This document shows positions 52,307-61,651 of a stretch of 64,000 nt of DNA, piece after piece. The position numbers and the translations under genes are program-made. The DNA is from CBDCUQ01 sp965222835 (GTDB taxonomy: Bacteria > Pseudomonadota > Alphaproteobacteria > Rhizobiales > Hyphomicrobiaceae): positions 1-64,000 of the forward strand of contig CBDCUQ010000004.1 in the NCBI GenBank assembly GCA_965222835.1. Reading direction: 5' to 3'. The notes beneath the pieces are model-generated. The model saw nothing but the letters and a program-made list of their open reading frames with translations. It made no database searches and was not told where the DNA came from. Numbering within the stretch: the first letter of the stretch is position 1; every line of letters starts with the position of its first letter.

Positions 52307-53473
52307 ATGACACTTGCGAGCCATCCTCACGCCCAACCAGGGCCAAGCCCGATGCGTATCGATGCTCTCGATGGTGTGCGCGGTCTTGCGGTGCTTGCCG
52401 TGTTCTTCAGTCACGCTAGCGGTTATGGGCTCTCACTGGTGCCTTGGCTCGATTTCACGGGGATCGGCTATATCGGCGTTTATTTGTTTTTCTCGCTTTC
52501 CGCGTTCCTTCTCACGCGCAATCTGATGCGCAATCCCGATCTCGTGCGTTACGTTATCAAGCGCGTGTTTCGGATTGTGCCTCTCTACTACCTCGTTCTG
52601 ACGCTGGTTTTTCTCGCTGACACCTTTGTTCGCTTCGATCCCGACTATTTACACCTGAAGGATGGGGTCGAGGGCTATATCCGGCATCTGGCATTCGTGC
52701 GTGGCAGCAGTATTTTTTGGACCATTGCCATTGAGTTTCCTTTCTATTTCATGTTGCCGGTGCTCTTGGCGGCCTTGATGCGCTGGGGTCCGTTTCCTTT
52801 AACGGTGGCTATGTTCGCCTATGGCGCCTGGTATATGGCCATTCAGGTTTTTGGGGCCGATCTCGTGCCTTTGGCACCAGGGACGACAGCACACAAGTCG
52901 CTGTTCCTTGACGTCTTCTTCTTCGGGGCCTTGGCGGCGCTGGTGGATGTGCGCCGCCTGCCGCGGTTCGCCGGGGTGGCCTTTATTCTATTGTGGGTGG
53001 TCACGCTTGCCCTCGTGGCCCGCAATTTTCTGGGTCTTGGAGGGAGCGGCTATAGCCTGCGCTACTGGTCGCCTCTCTACGCGATTGTGTTTGCTTTCGC
53101 GATCCGCGACGTAGCCGAGGGCGTCGGTCCACTGGTTCGTTCGATGTCGGCGGGTTGGCTCAGATATGTCGGTCAGATCGGATACAGCTGGTATCTCGTG
53201 CATTTGGCGGCCCTTGAGGTTGCGGTCAAGCTCGTGGGTGGACCACCACAGCTAAAGCTGATCGTTGCGACCCTTCTTTGCTTCGGCGTTTCGGCATTGC
53301 TCTTCAAGATTGTCGAGGCGCCGTCGATCGCAGCTGGAAACCGCTTGGCCGGGCAGATTGACCGCAAGTGGCTGCTTCCCGGTCTGCCGTCGGCGCCTGA
53401 GGTGAGCCTCTCCGTCGGCGCGGTGCAGGCGAACGCTCTGGAAGCCGCGGCAGGTCGCTCCGAAACGCTCTAG
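52307..53473 (+). CDS. Acyltransferase-3 family membrane protein (OafA-like)
   Basis: A 388-residue integral membrane protein with about ten helices. RIDALDGVRGLAVLAVFFSHASGY carries the catalytic His in FSHAS, then RNPDLVRYVIKRVFRIVPLYYLVL (R-rich loop after helix 2) and FWTIAIEFPFYFMLPVL are diagnostic. Such enzymes O-acetylate surface polysaccharides, peptidoglycan or small molecules. No polysaccharide gene adjoins it. The start at 52307 is likely (GGGA site); the ATG at 52352 is also possible. Confidence 0.9.
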   Translation: MTLASHPHAQPGPSPMRIDALDGVRGLAVLAVFFSHASGYGLSLVPWLDFTGIGYIGVYLFFSLSAFLLTRNLMRNPDLVRYVIKRVFRIVPLYYLVLTLVFLADTFVRFDPDYLHLKDGVEGYIRHLAFVRGSSIFWTIAIEFPFYFMLPVLLAALMRWGPFPLTVAMFAYGAWYMAIQVFGADLVPLAPGTTAHKSLFLDVFFFGALAALVDVRRLPRFAGVAFILLWVVTLALVARNFLGLGGSGYSLRYWSPLYAIVFAFAIRDVAEGVGPLVRSMSAGWLRYVGQIGYSWYLVHLAALEVAVKLVGGPPQLKLIVATLLCFGVSALLFKIVEAPSIAAGNRLAGQIDRKWLLPGLPSAPEVSLSVGAVQANALEAAAGRSETL

Positions 53474-53559
53474 ACCAGAACGCTACCTTCGCGCAAAGTT
53501 CGGCGTGACGCCGGCCGATTTTCCGGCAATGGTGGGATGCCGCGAAAGGGGGGCGGTGT

Positions 53560-54177
53560 ATGGTCTTGCGCGTTCTCGATCGTCTTGAAGAAACAATCAT
53601 CGCTGTTTGCATTGCGGCGGCGACCCTTATCATCTTTGTGGCCGTTATTCACCGCTATGGGCTTTCCAACCTGGGACAGCTCGTGGTGTGGGCAAAGTCT
53701 TCGGGATATACCGAGTTTGCGGCGTGGTTGAAGAGTGTCTTCTTTTCGCTTGCCTCCATTCGGCTGACGTGGGCGCAGGAGCTCTGCATTATCCTGTTCG
53801 TCTGGATGGCCAAGTTCGGTGCTGCGTACGGTGTACGCACGGGGATCCACGTTGGCGTGGATGTCGTCGTCAACGCGGTGGGTCCGGCCAAGCGCCATGT
53901 CCTGGTGCTGTTCGGGCTTATGTGCGGGGCACTGTTTACCGGCATCGTCGGCGCCTTTGGGAGCCGGTTCGTTTGGCACATGTTTGGTACGGGGAGCGTT
54001 TCGCCGACGCTCGAAGCGCCGATGTGGCTCGTCTATCTGTGCATACCGCTCGGTTCATTTCTTATGTGTTTCCGGTTCCTTCAGGTGGCCTGGCAATTTC
54101 AGAAGACGGGGGTGCTGCCAAAGCATGACTTTGCGCAGGTTGCGGGTCTTGGCGATGAGACGGGGCGTTTGCCATGA
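53560..54177 (+). CDS. TRAP transporter small permease (DctQ type)
   Basis: A 205-residue four-helix inner-membrane protein of the DctQ family: VLDRLEETIIAVCIAAATLIIFVAVIHRYG, WAQELCIILFVWMAKFGAAYGVRTGIHVGVDVV, then two more helices. It partners DctM in sodium-driven uptake of C4-dicarboxylates, keto acids or similar. It is longer than typical (about 160), with a soluble insert after helix 1 (WAKSSGYTEFAAWLKSVFFSLAS). It overlaps dctM by four bases (ATGA). No DctP solute-binding gene is beside it. Confidence 0.9.
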   Translation: MVLRVLDRLEETIIAVCIAAATLIIFVAVIHRYGLSNLGQLVVWAKSSGYTEFAAWLKSVFFSLASIRLTWAQELCIILFVWMAKFGAAYGVRTGIHVGVDVVVNAVGPAKRHVLVLFGLMCGALFTGIVGAFGSRFVWHMFGTGSVSPTLEAPMWLVYLCIPLGSFLMCFRFLQVAWQFQKTGVLPKHDFAQVAGLGDETGRLP

Positions 54178-55499
54178 CCGCACTTCTTATCTTTCTGCTG
54201 CTGGCCGCGTTTCTTTTGACGGGCATGCCGGTTTCTATCGCGCTTGGGCTTACTGTTCTCACGACGCTGTTTACGATGACCGATGTGCCGATCGATGCCG
54301 TGGCGCTGAAGCTGTTCACGGGAATCGAGAAGTTCGAGATCATGGCGGTGCCATTCTTTATTTTGGCGGGCACGTTCCTTACCCATGGCGGTGTTGCAAG
54401 GCGCATGATCCGTTTTGCGACGGACGTTGTGGGACACTTGCCAGGGGGGCTCGCGATCGCCGCCGTGTTTGCGTGCGCGATTTTTGCTGCCGTTTCTGGG
54501 TCTTCGCCGGCGACCGTTGTTGCCATCGGTTCCATTCTACTGCCGGCTATGGTCGAGCGGGGATACCCCGTTCGCTTCGGTGTCGGTGCCGTCGCCTCAT
54601 CGGGGGCGCTTGGCATTCTCATTCCGCCGTCAATTGTTATGGTTCTTTATGCGGTGGCCATTTCGGGTATGAGCGCGAAGGGTCCTGGCGGCGAGAAGAT
54701 TTCTGCGGCTTCCATTGATGACTTGTTTATGGCCGGTGTCGTGCCGGGCTTGTTGCTTGCGCTCTTATTGACCGTGGTCACGTGGTATCTGGCCGTAAGA
54801 GGCGGTTTTCCGCGCGGCGAAAGGGCCAGTTGGCGACAATGCTGGCATTCGTTTGCCGACAGCATTTGGGGGTTGGCGCTCATCGTTATCGTGCTGGGCG
54901 GCATCTATGCCGGGCTCTACACGGCGACCGAGGCTGCGGCCATGAGTGCCGTTTATGCCTTCGTCATCTCCGTTTTTGTTTACAAAGATCTGAAGCTCAG
55001 TGAGGTGCGGGGCGTCCTGATTGCGGCCGCCAACATGAGCGCAATGCTGCTCTACATCATCGCAAATGCGGTCTTGTTCTCGTTTCTCCTCACGCATGAG
55101 CAGATTCCGCAGGCGATCACCGGCTGGATCGTCGATCAGGGTTTTGGCAAGCTCACGTTTCTGTTCGTTGTGAATATCCTGCTGCTCATGGCGGGCATGG
55201 TGATGGAGCCGGCGTCGATCACGCTCATTCTGGCGCCGATCCTGTTTCCGGTTGCTGCAAGCCTCGGCGTGGATCCGGTGCACTTCGGCGTGATGATGGT
55301 GGTCAATATGGAGATCGGAATGATCACGCCGCCGGTGGGGCTCAATCTCTATGTGGCGAGCGGGGTCGCTAATATCGGCATGACGGACACCTCGAAAGCC
55401 GTGCTGCCGTGGCTTTCGACGATGCTGGTGTTTCTGATGCTGGTGACGTACTGGCCCGATCTATCGCTGGCACTGCCTCGATGGCTCGGCATGATGTGA
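54174..55499 (+). CDS. TRAP transporter large permease (DctM type)
   Basis: A 441-residue 12-13 helix permease, the transport subunit of TRAP systems. Family marks: FLLLAAFLLTGMPVSIALGLTVL, FFILAGTFLTHGGVARRMI, ASSGALGILIPPSIVMVLYAV, and HFGVMMVVNMEIGMITPPVGLNLYVASGVA. A cytosolic insertion (KGPGGEKISAASIDDL) is present. It is translated with DctQ and converges on ppc. Its substrate, given the missing DctP, is unknown. The serine-cycle genes next door might suggest a C2-C4 acid, but that is guesswork. Confidence 0.93.
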   Translation: MTALLIFLLLAAFLLTGMPVSIALGLTVLTTLFTMTDVPIDAVALKLFTGIEKFEIMAVPFFILAGTFLTHGGVARRMIRFATDVVGHLPGGLAIAAVFACAIFAAVSGSSPATVVAIGSILLPAMVERGYPVRFGVGAVASSGALGILIPPSIVMVLYAVAISGMSAKGPGGEKISAASIDDLFMAGVVPGLLLALLLTVVTWYLAVRGGFPRGERASWRQCWHSFADSIWGLALIVIVLGGIYAGLYTATEAAAMSAVYAFVISVFVYKDLKLSEVRGVLIAAANMSAMLLYIIANAVLFSFLLTHEQIPQAITGWIVDQGFGKLTFLFVVNILLLMAGMVMEPASITLILAPILFPVAASLGVDPVHFGVMMVVNMEIGMITPPVGLNLYVASGVANIGMTDTSKAVLPWLSTMLVFLMLVTYWPDLSLALPRWLGMM

Positions 55500-55505
55500 T
55501 GCACT

Positions 55506-55539
55506 GGGCGTTCGGTTCCTCCGGAATTGGAAAACGCCC
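55506..55539. terminator. Hairpin between convergent dctM and ppc
   Basis: 7-bp arms GGGCGTT (55506-55512) and AACGCCC (55533-55539) with a 20-base loop and no T-run, in the 48-base gap between two converging stop codons. Weak candidate for a shared terminator. Confidence 0.3.
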
Positions 55540-55547
55540 GCTGCCCA

Positions 55548-58382
55548 TCAGCCGAATGCGCCCCAATGGTGGGAGATGCCGGTGCCGATCTCGCGAATGA
55601 ACTCGAAAGCTTCCTCCATCGGCTCCAGGATTTCCGCATCGATTCGCGCATAGTCGTCGATACCAAGCGGCAGATACGTGGCCTGCTCGGTGAATCCCTT
55701 GGCATCGGACGCCTTGGCCGTGCGTTTCGGGAAGACCTGGCGCATTACGTTGAGGACCTCGGGAATTTCGAGGCCGATCGCGGATTGGAAAATCTGATCG
55801 TATGACACATCGGCCGACGAGAAGCGGGGCAGTTGGGCCGCCAATATAAAGACGCGCATGATGAGGGCGAGGCGGATGGCCTGAAGCAGGTCAAGCTCCA
55901 GACGATGGTCGTCTGGGATTTTTCCGCCTTCGAGACCGATCTCTTCGAGGATTCCGTGGAGATCAATGGCGTCGAGCCTAAGATAATGCACGAGGCCTTG
56001 GATCGCTTCAGACCGGTTGTCATCGAGGAGGCGGGTTGCGAGTGTTCTAAAAGCCCCTTCCAAGTGCGGCTCCCGCCCCCACGAGGCGCGCATGGCCCAG
56101 AAGCCTGCGTCGAACACGACCCCATTGGCGCCCATCGCATTGAGGCTGGAGAGCTGCTTGGCGCGTGCAATCATTTCAATGATGCGGCGCAGGCGCGGTG
56201 AGCTCTTTGCTAGCTCGACAAAGCGTTCGCGCTCGGAGCCGACGGCGGCACCGAGACCCGCCACTACGTTTGCCACGTAACCGAACTGCTGGAGAATGGC
56301 GTTATTGGGAATGGCACGCATGCGCGCCGGATCGCCACGGTCGGAATGATGCTCGCCCTGCCGCTTGACCGGGCGGGAGCCCGACTTGAAGAGAAGATTT
56401 GCTGCGAAGGCGCCAAGCACGGCGCGGTAACCGGGGTGCGCAAAGAGACGCTGCTGATAGGCGCGCAGGCGCAGCTGGAAGTCCAGTGGGAGGTTGGCAT
56501 CGGTGTAGAAGTGGTCCTCGCCTTCGCCCGGGTTACGGCCATCCATAATGATGGTTGCCAGCGTACGCTTCGCCAGCGACTTATCGACGAAATAGAGGTA
56601 ACCATCGCCACCCTGGAAGCTGGTTTCGTGTTTGAGTGGCAGGCCGTGGCGGAAAAAGCGCCAGCGCGATTCTCCGGATAAGACGTAGCGCAGCCTTCGG
56701 CGCAGAATTCCGGGGTGTGTGCCGCGGCCCATGCTTTCGCCGTGGGTGGAATAGATGAGGGTCTCAACATCCTTGAGGCCTGACTTGTGGACGACTTCGG
56801 CGAGGCCATGCTGCACACGTTCGTGTGCCAGGCCGGCTGCGATCTGGCCGATGAAACGGCCTGCATCCGAATAACCGGTCTGAATACAAAGGCGACCGCG
56901 GCCCTTGACGTAATCGCGGTATGCATCTTCGGCGAGCAATCGCTCGATGAGGCGCACACCGGTTTCAAGCGCGGCCGGCGTTTCGAACAGCGGCGAGACG
57001 TCGACAATCTTGTCAACACCAAACAGCTTGGCGAAGTAGACGGCGATGAGGATGGTTGCGGGGCTTTCGCACTCGGCAATCAGGTAGCGGATCGGCGTGT
57101 CGGCATCGACATGCTTGGCGATTTGAGCTGCGACGACGAACTGGCGGATGGCCGTCGCCGTTTCCAGATCGAGTGTTTCGAAGTTCACGGATTCCGGTTT
57201 GACCGTCCGGATCATTTCGACAATGCGCGCCAGTGCCTGGCGTTCCGTCAGGTCCTTGGTCCAGGGTTCGTGCACGAAGGCACGGAAGGCGTTGTTCACC
57301 TGTACTGCGTTGACGCGCAGATGAATGTGGGAGATGCCAAGCCCTGTGGCCTGTAAGAGGCCGGACATAGCGGCGATCTTGGTTCGCGTCTCACCTTCTG
57401 ACGTGGCTATCAACTGGTCGAAAAGTGTGACGAGGGGTTCGGTAGACGTGAGATTGTAACTGTCACCCTGCGTAATGGTGTTGGCCGCAGCGGCGAGGGT
57501 GGCCTTGCCGGGCTCGACGTTCTCAAGCGCTTCGAGCTGGGCTTCGGTCGATGAGATGGCGAGATCGAGTTTGCCCATGAGTTGACGAACGGTCCGCTGC
57601 GTCTCGCTATCGTCACCGAGTGCGGGCTGCAAGCCGACAAAGCGATCGCGGATTTCCGAGAGCGCGTCGCGCTTTTCGCGCAGGCGAATGATGAATGAGT
57701 AGCTCCATTTGATGTCGGTACGGCCATCGAGGTCGTAACCGACCCAAGAGGCGAACGTCGCAAGCCGTGGTTTGAGGCCTAAGGCTTTGTCGCCGAAGGC
57801 CCCGGTTGTAACGTGGTAGAACGTTTCCAAGAGCTCGAAGTAGGCCTGTCGCAGGTTCTTGATCGCGGCAGCTGCCCGTTCATGTTCGTAGCCAAGCGTT
57901 AATCCGTCGTCGGGTCTGTGGCGAAGGCCGAGTGGTTTGCCGTCATGGCTTCCGGCGGCCGCAATCTCTACCATGCGTTTTGAAAGATCGTTGGACAGAC
58001 CGAAGGTGGGATGAGCCGTGAGTACGATGCCGCCGCGCGCGCGGCCCCAGCGTTCGGAAAACTCTTGAAAGGCTTTGTCTCCAGATGATTTCGGGATCGT
58101 ACTGGTAACGAATTCCGAGAACTCAGAGAGTGTCGATTGCGTGTCGACGTACCCGATCTGCTCGCGCAGCCGCAGGGCGCGGTGCACGCAGGCATTGTCC
58201 ATCAGGCGCCCGGCCAGGGCTCTTAGATCTTCAAAGGAGAATTCACCCGCTTCAAACCGGCGGGATAGGTCGAACGCAAGGTTAACAATCGGGTTGAGTT
58301 GAGGTTCATCCGGAATGCGCGCGCGCATGGCTTTGAGCTCATTCCGAAGTTGCACCTCGTCAAGCTCTTTGTGCGCCGCCAC
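55548..58382 (-). CDS. ppc: Phosphoenolpyruvate carboxylase, divergent serine-cycle type
   Basis: A 944-residue protein that carboxylates PEP to oxaloacetate, feeding the serine cycle. Recognisable sites: LTAHPTFG (His124; the usual Glu after HPT is Phe127), VGYDLDGRTDIKW (counterpart of GGDRDGNP), QTGYSDAGRF (the usual Lys is R509) and STHGESMGRG (His547, R553 kept, first GRGG lost). The C-terminus is IGTGISHHWGAFG, not QNTG. The serine-cycle context supports the assignment. It is the last gene of the block; a 78-base gap with a strong hairpin separates it from mtkB. Confidence 0.87.
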   Translation of the reverse strand: MAAHKELDEVQLRNELKAMRARIPDEPQLNPIVNLAFDLSRRFEAGEFSFEDLRALAGRLMDNACVHRALRLREQIGYVDTQSTLSEFSEFVTSTIPKSSGDKAFQEFSERWGRARGGIVLTAHPTFGLSNDLSKRMVEIAAAGSHDGKPLGLRHRPDDGLTLGYEHERAAAAIKNLRQAYFELLETFYHVTTGAFGDKALGLKPRLATFASWVGYDLDGRTDIKWSYSFIIRLREKRDALSEIRDRFVGLQPALGDDSETQRTVRQLMGKLDLAISSTEAQLEALENVEPGKATLAAAANTITQGDSYNLTSTEPLVTLFDQLIATSEGETRTKIAAMSGLLQATGLGISHIHLRVNAVQVNNAFRAFVHEPWTKDLTERQALARIVEMIRTVKPESVNFETLDLETATAIRQFVVAAQIAKHVDADTPIRYLIAECESPATILIAVYFAKLFGVDKIVDVSPLFETPAALETGVRLIERLLAEDAYRDYVKGRGRLCIQTGYSDAGRFIGQIAAGLAHERVQHGLAEVVHKSGLKDVETLIYSTHGESMGRGTHPGILRRRLRYVLSGESRWRFFRHGLPLKHETSFQGGDGYLYFVDKSLAKRTLATIIMDGRNPGEGEDHFYTDANLPLDFQLRLRAYQQRLFAHPGYRAVLGAFAANLLFKSGSRPVKRQGEHHSDRGDPARMRAIPNNAILQQFGYVANVVAGLGAAVGSERERFVELAKSSPRLRRIIEMIARAKQLSSLNAMGANGVVFDAGFWAMRASWGREPHLEGAFRTLATRLLDDNRSEAIQGLVHYLRLDAIDLHGILEEIGLEGGKIPDDHRLELDLLQAIRLALIMRVFILAAQLPRFSSADVSYDQIFQSAIGLEIPEVLNVMRQVFPKRTAKASDAKGFTEQATYLPLGIDDYARIDAEILEPMEEAFEFIREIGTGISHHWGAFG

Positions 58383-58421
58383 CTCTATTTCCTCCGGGTT
58401 ACCTCAAGCGTTGTTTCTTAT

Positions 58422-58452
58422 GCCCCGGCGGACTCGGGTCGTCCGCCGGGGC
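58422..58452 (-). repeat. 12-bp perfect hairpin between mtkB and ppc
   Basis: Arms GCCCCGGCGGAC (58422-58433) and GTCCGCCGGGGC (58441-58452) with a 7-base loop. In the direction of transcription it follows the mtkB stop by 8 bases and has no T-run, so an mRNA-stability or attenuation element is more likely than a full terminator. Confidence 0.6.
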
Positions 58453-58460
58453 GCTTTCCC

Positions 58461-59357
58461 TTAGGCGGCTTTTTGCGAGCCAAGGACCTTCTGGACAGTC
58501 GAACCCATCTCCGACGGTGTGGGGGCGATGTTGACCCCGCAGTCTTTGAGGATGTCGACCTTCTCCGCCGCGGCTTCGCCAAATGCGGAGACGATGGCTC
58601 CTGCGTGGCCCATGCGCCGTCCTTTCGGAGCAGAGAGCCCGGCGATGTAGGCCACGACCGGCTTCTTCATGTGCTCCTTGATCCACTTGCCGGCCTCGGC
58701 TTCCTGAGGACCGCCGATTTCGCCGATCATCATGACGGCATCGGTTTCGGGATCCGCGGCGAAGTGCTCCAGCACATCTTTGAATGACGAACCGTTGATC
58801 GGATCGCCACCGATACCGACCGAAGTTGAGACACCGATGTCCAAGGCTTTGAGCTGGGAAGCGGCTTCGTAGCCGAGCGTACCGGAGCGGCCGACGATGC
58901 CGACACGTCCGGGCATGTAAATATGTCCGGGCATGATGCCGAGCATGGACTTACCGGGGGAGATTGTACCGGCGCAGTTCGGACCGGTAAGGATCATCCG
59001 GTTTTCTTTCTTATAGCGGCGCATATAGCGCTTCACGCGGATCATGTCCTGCGTCGGTATGCCGTCGGTGATACACACGCAGTATTTGATGCCCGCGTCA
59101 GCCGCTTCCATAATCGAGTCGGCTGCGAATGGGGGCGGCACAAAGACGATGGATGCTTCCGCGCCCGTCTCCTTTACAGCGCCCTTAATCGTGTTGAAGA
59201 CCGGCCGGCCGAGGTGCGTTGTTCCGCCTTTTCCAGGTGTGACGCCGCCGACGACGTTGCTGCCGTAGTCGATCATTTCCTGGGCATGAAACGTGCCGAT
59301 CCGGCCGGTGAAGCCCTGGACGATGATGGGTGTGTTTTCGTTGATAAAGATTGCCAT
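58461..59357 (-). CDS. mtkB: Malate-CoA ligase (malate thiokinase) alpha subunit
   Basis: A 298-residue SucD-like subunit of the ATP-dependent ligase that makes malyl-CoA from malate. CoA-binding Rossmann region at the N-terminus (FINENTPIIVQGFTGRIGTFHAQEMIDYG). The phosphohistidine is H251 in RRMGHAGAIVS. Malate versus succinate specificity cannot be read reliably from sequence; it is inferred from sgaA, mclA and ppc in the same block. It starts 17 bases after mtkA. Confidence 0.93.
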   Translation of the reverse strand: MAIFINENTPIIVQGFTGRIGTFHAQEMIDYGSNVVGGVTPGKGGTTHLGRPVFNTIKGAVKETGAEASIVFVPPPFAADSIMEAADAGIKYCVCITDGIPTQDMIRVKRYMRRYKKENRMILTGPNCAGTISPGKSMLGIMPGHIYMPGRVGIVGRSGTLGYEAASQLKALDIGVSTSVGIGGDPINGSSFKDVLEHFAADPETDAVMMIGEIGGPQEAEAGKWIKEHMKKPVVAYIAGLSAPKGRRMGHAGAIVSAFGEAAAEKVDILKDCGVNIAPTPSEMGSTVQKVLGSQKAA

Positions 59358-59374
59358 GTTGCGCGTCCTCCCGA

Positions 59375-60541
<1,167 letters not shown>

Positions 60542-60580
60542 TCCCTGGACCTCCTCAATCGTAGTCTTCTGTTTTACCAG

Positions 60581-61522
60581 TTAGGACGCTTTGCCGATCT
60601 TTTCGGCAACGACGATGATGTTCTTGGCCATCTTCTCAGAGGCCGCGTCGATCATCTTGCCGTCGAGGGATGCCGCGCCCTTGCCCTGGGCTTCAGCCTC
60701 TTTGAGTGCTGCCAGGATGCGCTTGGCCTTCTCGATTTCTGCGTCGGTTGGCGAGAAGACATTGTTTGCCAGCTCGATTTGCGACGGGTGAATGGCCCAT
60801 TTGCCTTCAATGCCGAGTGCGGCGGCGCGTTTCGCACCTTTTGTGTAGCCGTCGGGGTCGGAGAAGTCGCCGAACGGTCCGTCGATCGGGCGTAGACCAT
60901 AGGCACGGCAGGCAACCGTCATGCGCGACAGCGCGAAGTGCCATTGGTCGCCCGGATAGTCGGGGTTCAGGCCGCCGATGACGACGGTGCGGGCTTTGTT
61001 GAAGGCGGCGTAGTCGGCAACGCCGAAGTGCATGGCTTCGCATCGGTTATTGGCAGACGCGATGGCTTCCACGTTGGCCATGCCGAGGGGCGTTTCGATG
61101 AGTGCTTCGGTGCCGACCTGATGGGGCAGCTTCTTGGCTTCCTCAATCTGGCTCATGATGCATTCGATGGCGTAGATGTCGGCAGGGACGCCGGCCTTAG
61201 GGATCAGGATCGTGTCGAGCTTCGAACCGGCCTGCTCCATGATGTCGACGACGTCGCGGTAGCAGTAATGCGTATCGAGGCCATTGATGCGGACGGAGAC
61301 GGTTTTACCTGCGTCTTTCCAGTCGAGATCGTTAAGGGCCTGAATGATGTTCTTACGGGCCTGTTCTTTATCGGGCGGGGCGACGGCATCTTCGCAGTCA
61401 AGGAAGACGTAGTCAGCGGCGCTTGTCAGAGCCTTTTCGATCATCGTCGGGTTAGAGCCCGGCACGGCGAGTTCCGAACGCTGAAGACGTTGTTTTTTGA
61501 GGGGATAAAGAGTGAAGCTCAT
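60581..61522 (-). CDS. mclA: L-malyl-CoA / beta-methylmalyl-CoA lyase (HpcH/CitE family)
   Basis: A 313-residue TIM-barrel lyase that cleaves malyl-CoA to acetyl-CoA and glyoxylate, closing the serine cycle. N-terminal SFTLYPLKKQRLQRSELAVPGSNPTMIEKAL is typical of Mcl proteins. The Mg/CoA-site acidic residues are in YVFLDCEDAVAPPDK and LIETPLGMANVEAIA, with FGVADYAAF nearby. GGAGG precedes the ATG at 61522. It lies between sgaA and mtkA; in Methylobacterium extorquens mclA instead follows ppc. Confidence 0.92.
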   Translation of the reverse strand: MSFTLYPLKKQRLQRSELAVPGSNPTMIEKALTSAADYVFLDCEDAVAPPDKEQARKNIIQALNDLDWKDAGKTVSVRINGLDTHYCYRDVVDIMEQAGSKLDTILIPKAGVPADIYAIECIMSQIEEAKKLPHQVGTEALIETPLGMANVEAIASANNRCEAMHFGVADYAAFNKARTVVIGGLNPDYPGDQWHFALSRMTVACRAYGLRPIDGPFGDFSDPDGYTKGAKRAAALGIEGKWAIHPSQIELANNVFSPTDAEIEKAKRILAALKEAEAQGKGAASLDGKMIDAASEKMAKNIIVVAEKIGKAS

Positions 61523-61573
61523 ATTGTTGGTTTCCTCCGGGCTCTTGTGGTTGTTTGTGCGGTTTCTAGCGGT

Positions 61574-61593
61574 ACGCCTCGTAGCCGAGGCGT
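61574..61593 (-). repeat. 8-bp hairpin in the sgaA-mclA gap
   Basis: Arms ACGCCTCG (61574-61581) and CGAGGCGT (61586-61593), 4-base loop, directly downstream (in transcription direction) of the sgaA terminator-like hairpin. Together they form two consecutive stems ahead of mclA. Confidence 0.5.
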
Positions 61594-61615
61594 CATCAGC
61601 TTGCTGATCCTGCGC

Positions 61616-61645
61616 AAAAGGCGGCACCCTTTCGGATGCCGCCTT
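61616..61645 (-). terminator. Terminator-like hairpin after sgaA
   Basis: Perfect 9-bp arms AAGGCGGCA (61618-61626) and TGCCGCCTT (61637-61645). On the minus strand the stem ends in a run of four T. It starts 7 bases after the sgaA stop and may give strong sgaA expression with partial read-through to mclA-mtkAB-ppc. Confidence 0.7.
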
Positions 61646-61651
61646 GTGGGA

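Noticed and set aside
60581..61522. Citrate lyase beta subunit (citE) instead of mclA
   Set aside because: Same superfamily, but no citD/citF genes are present and the serine-cycle neighbours fit malyl-CoA lyase.
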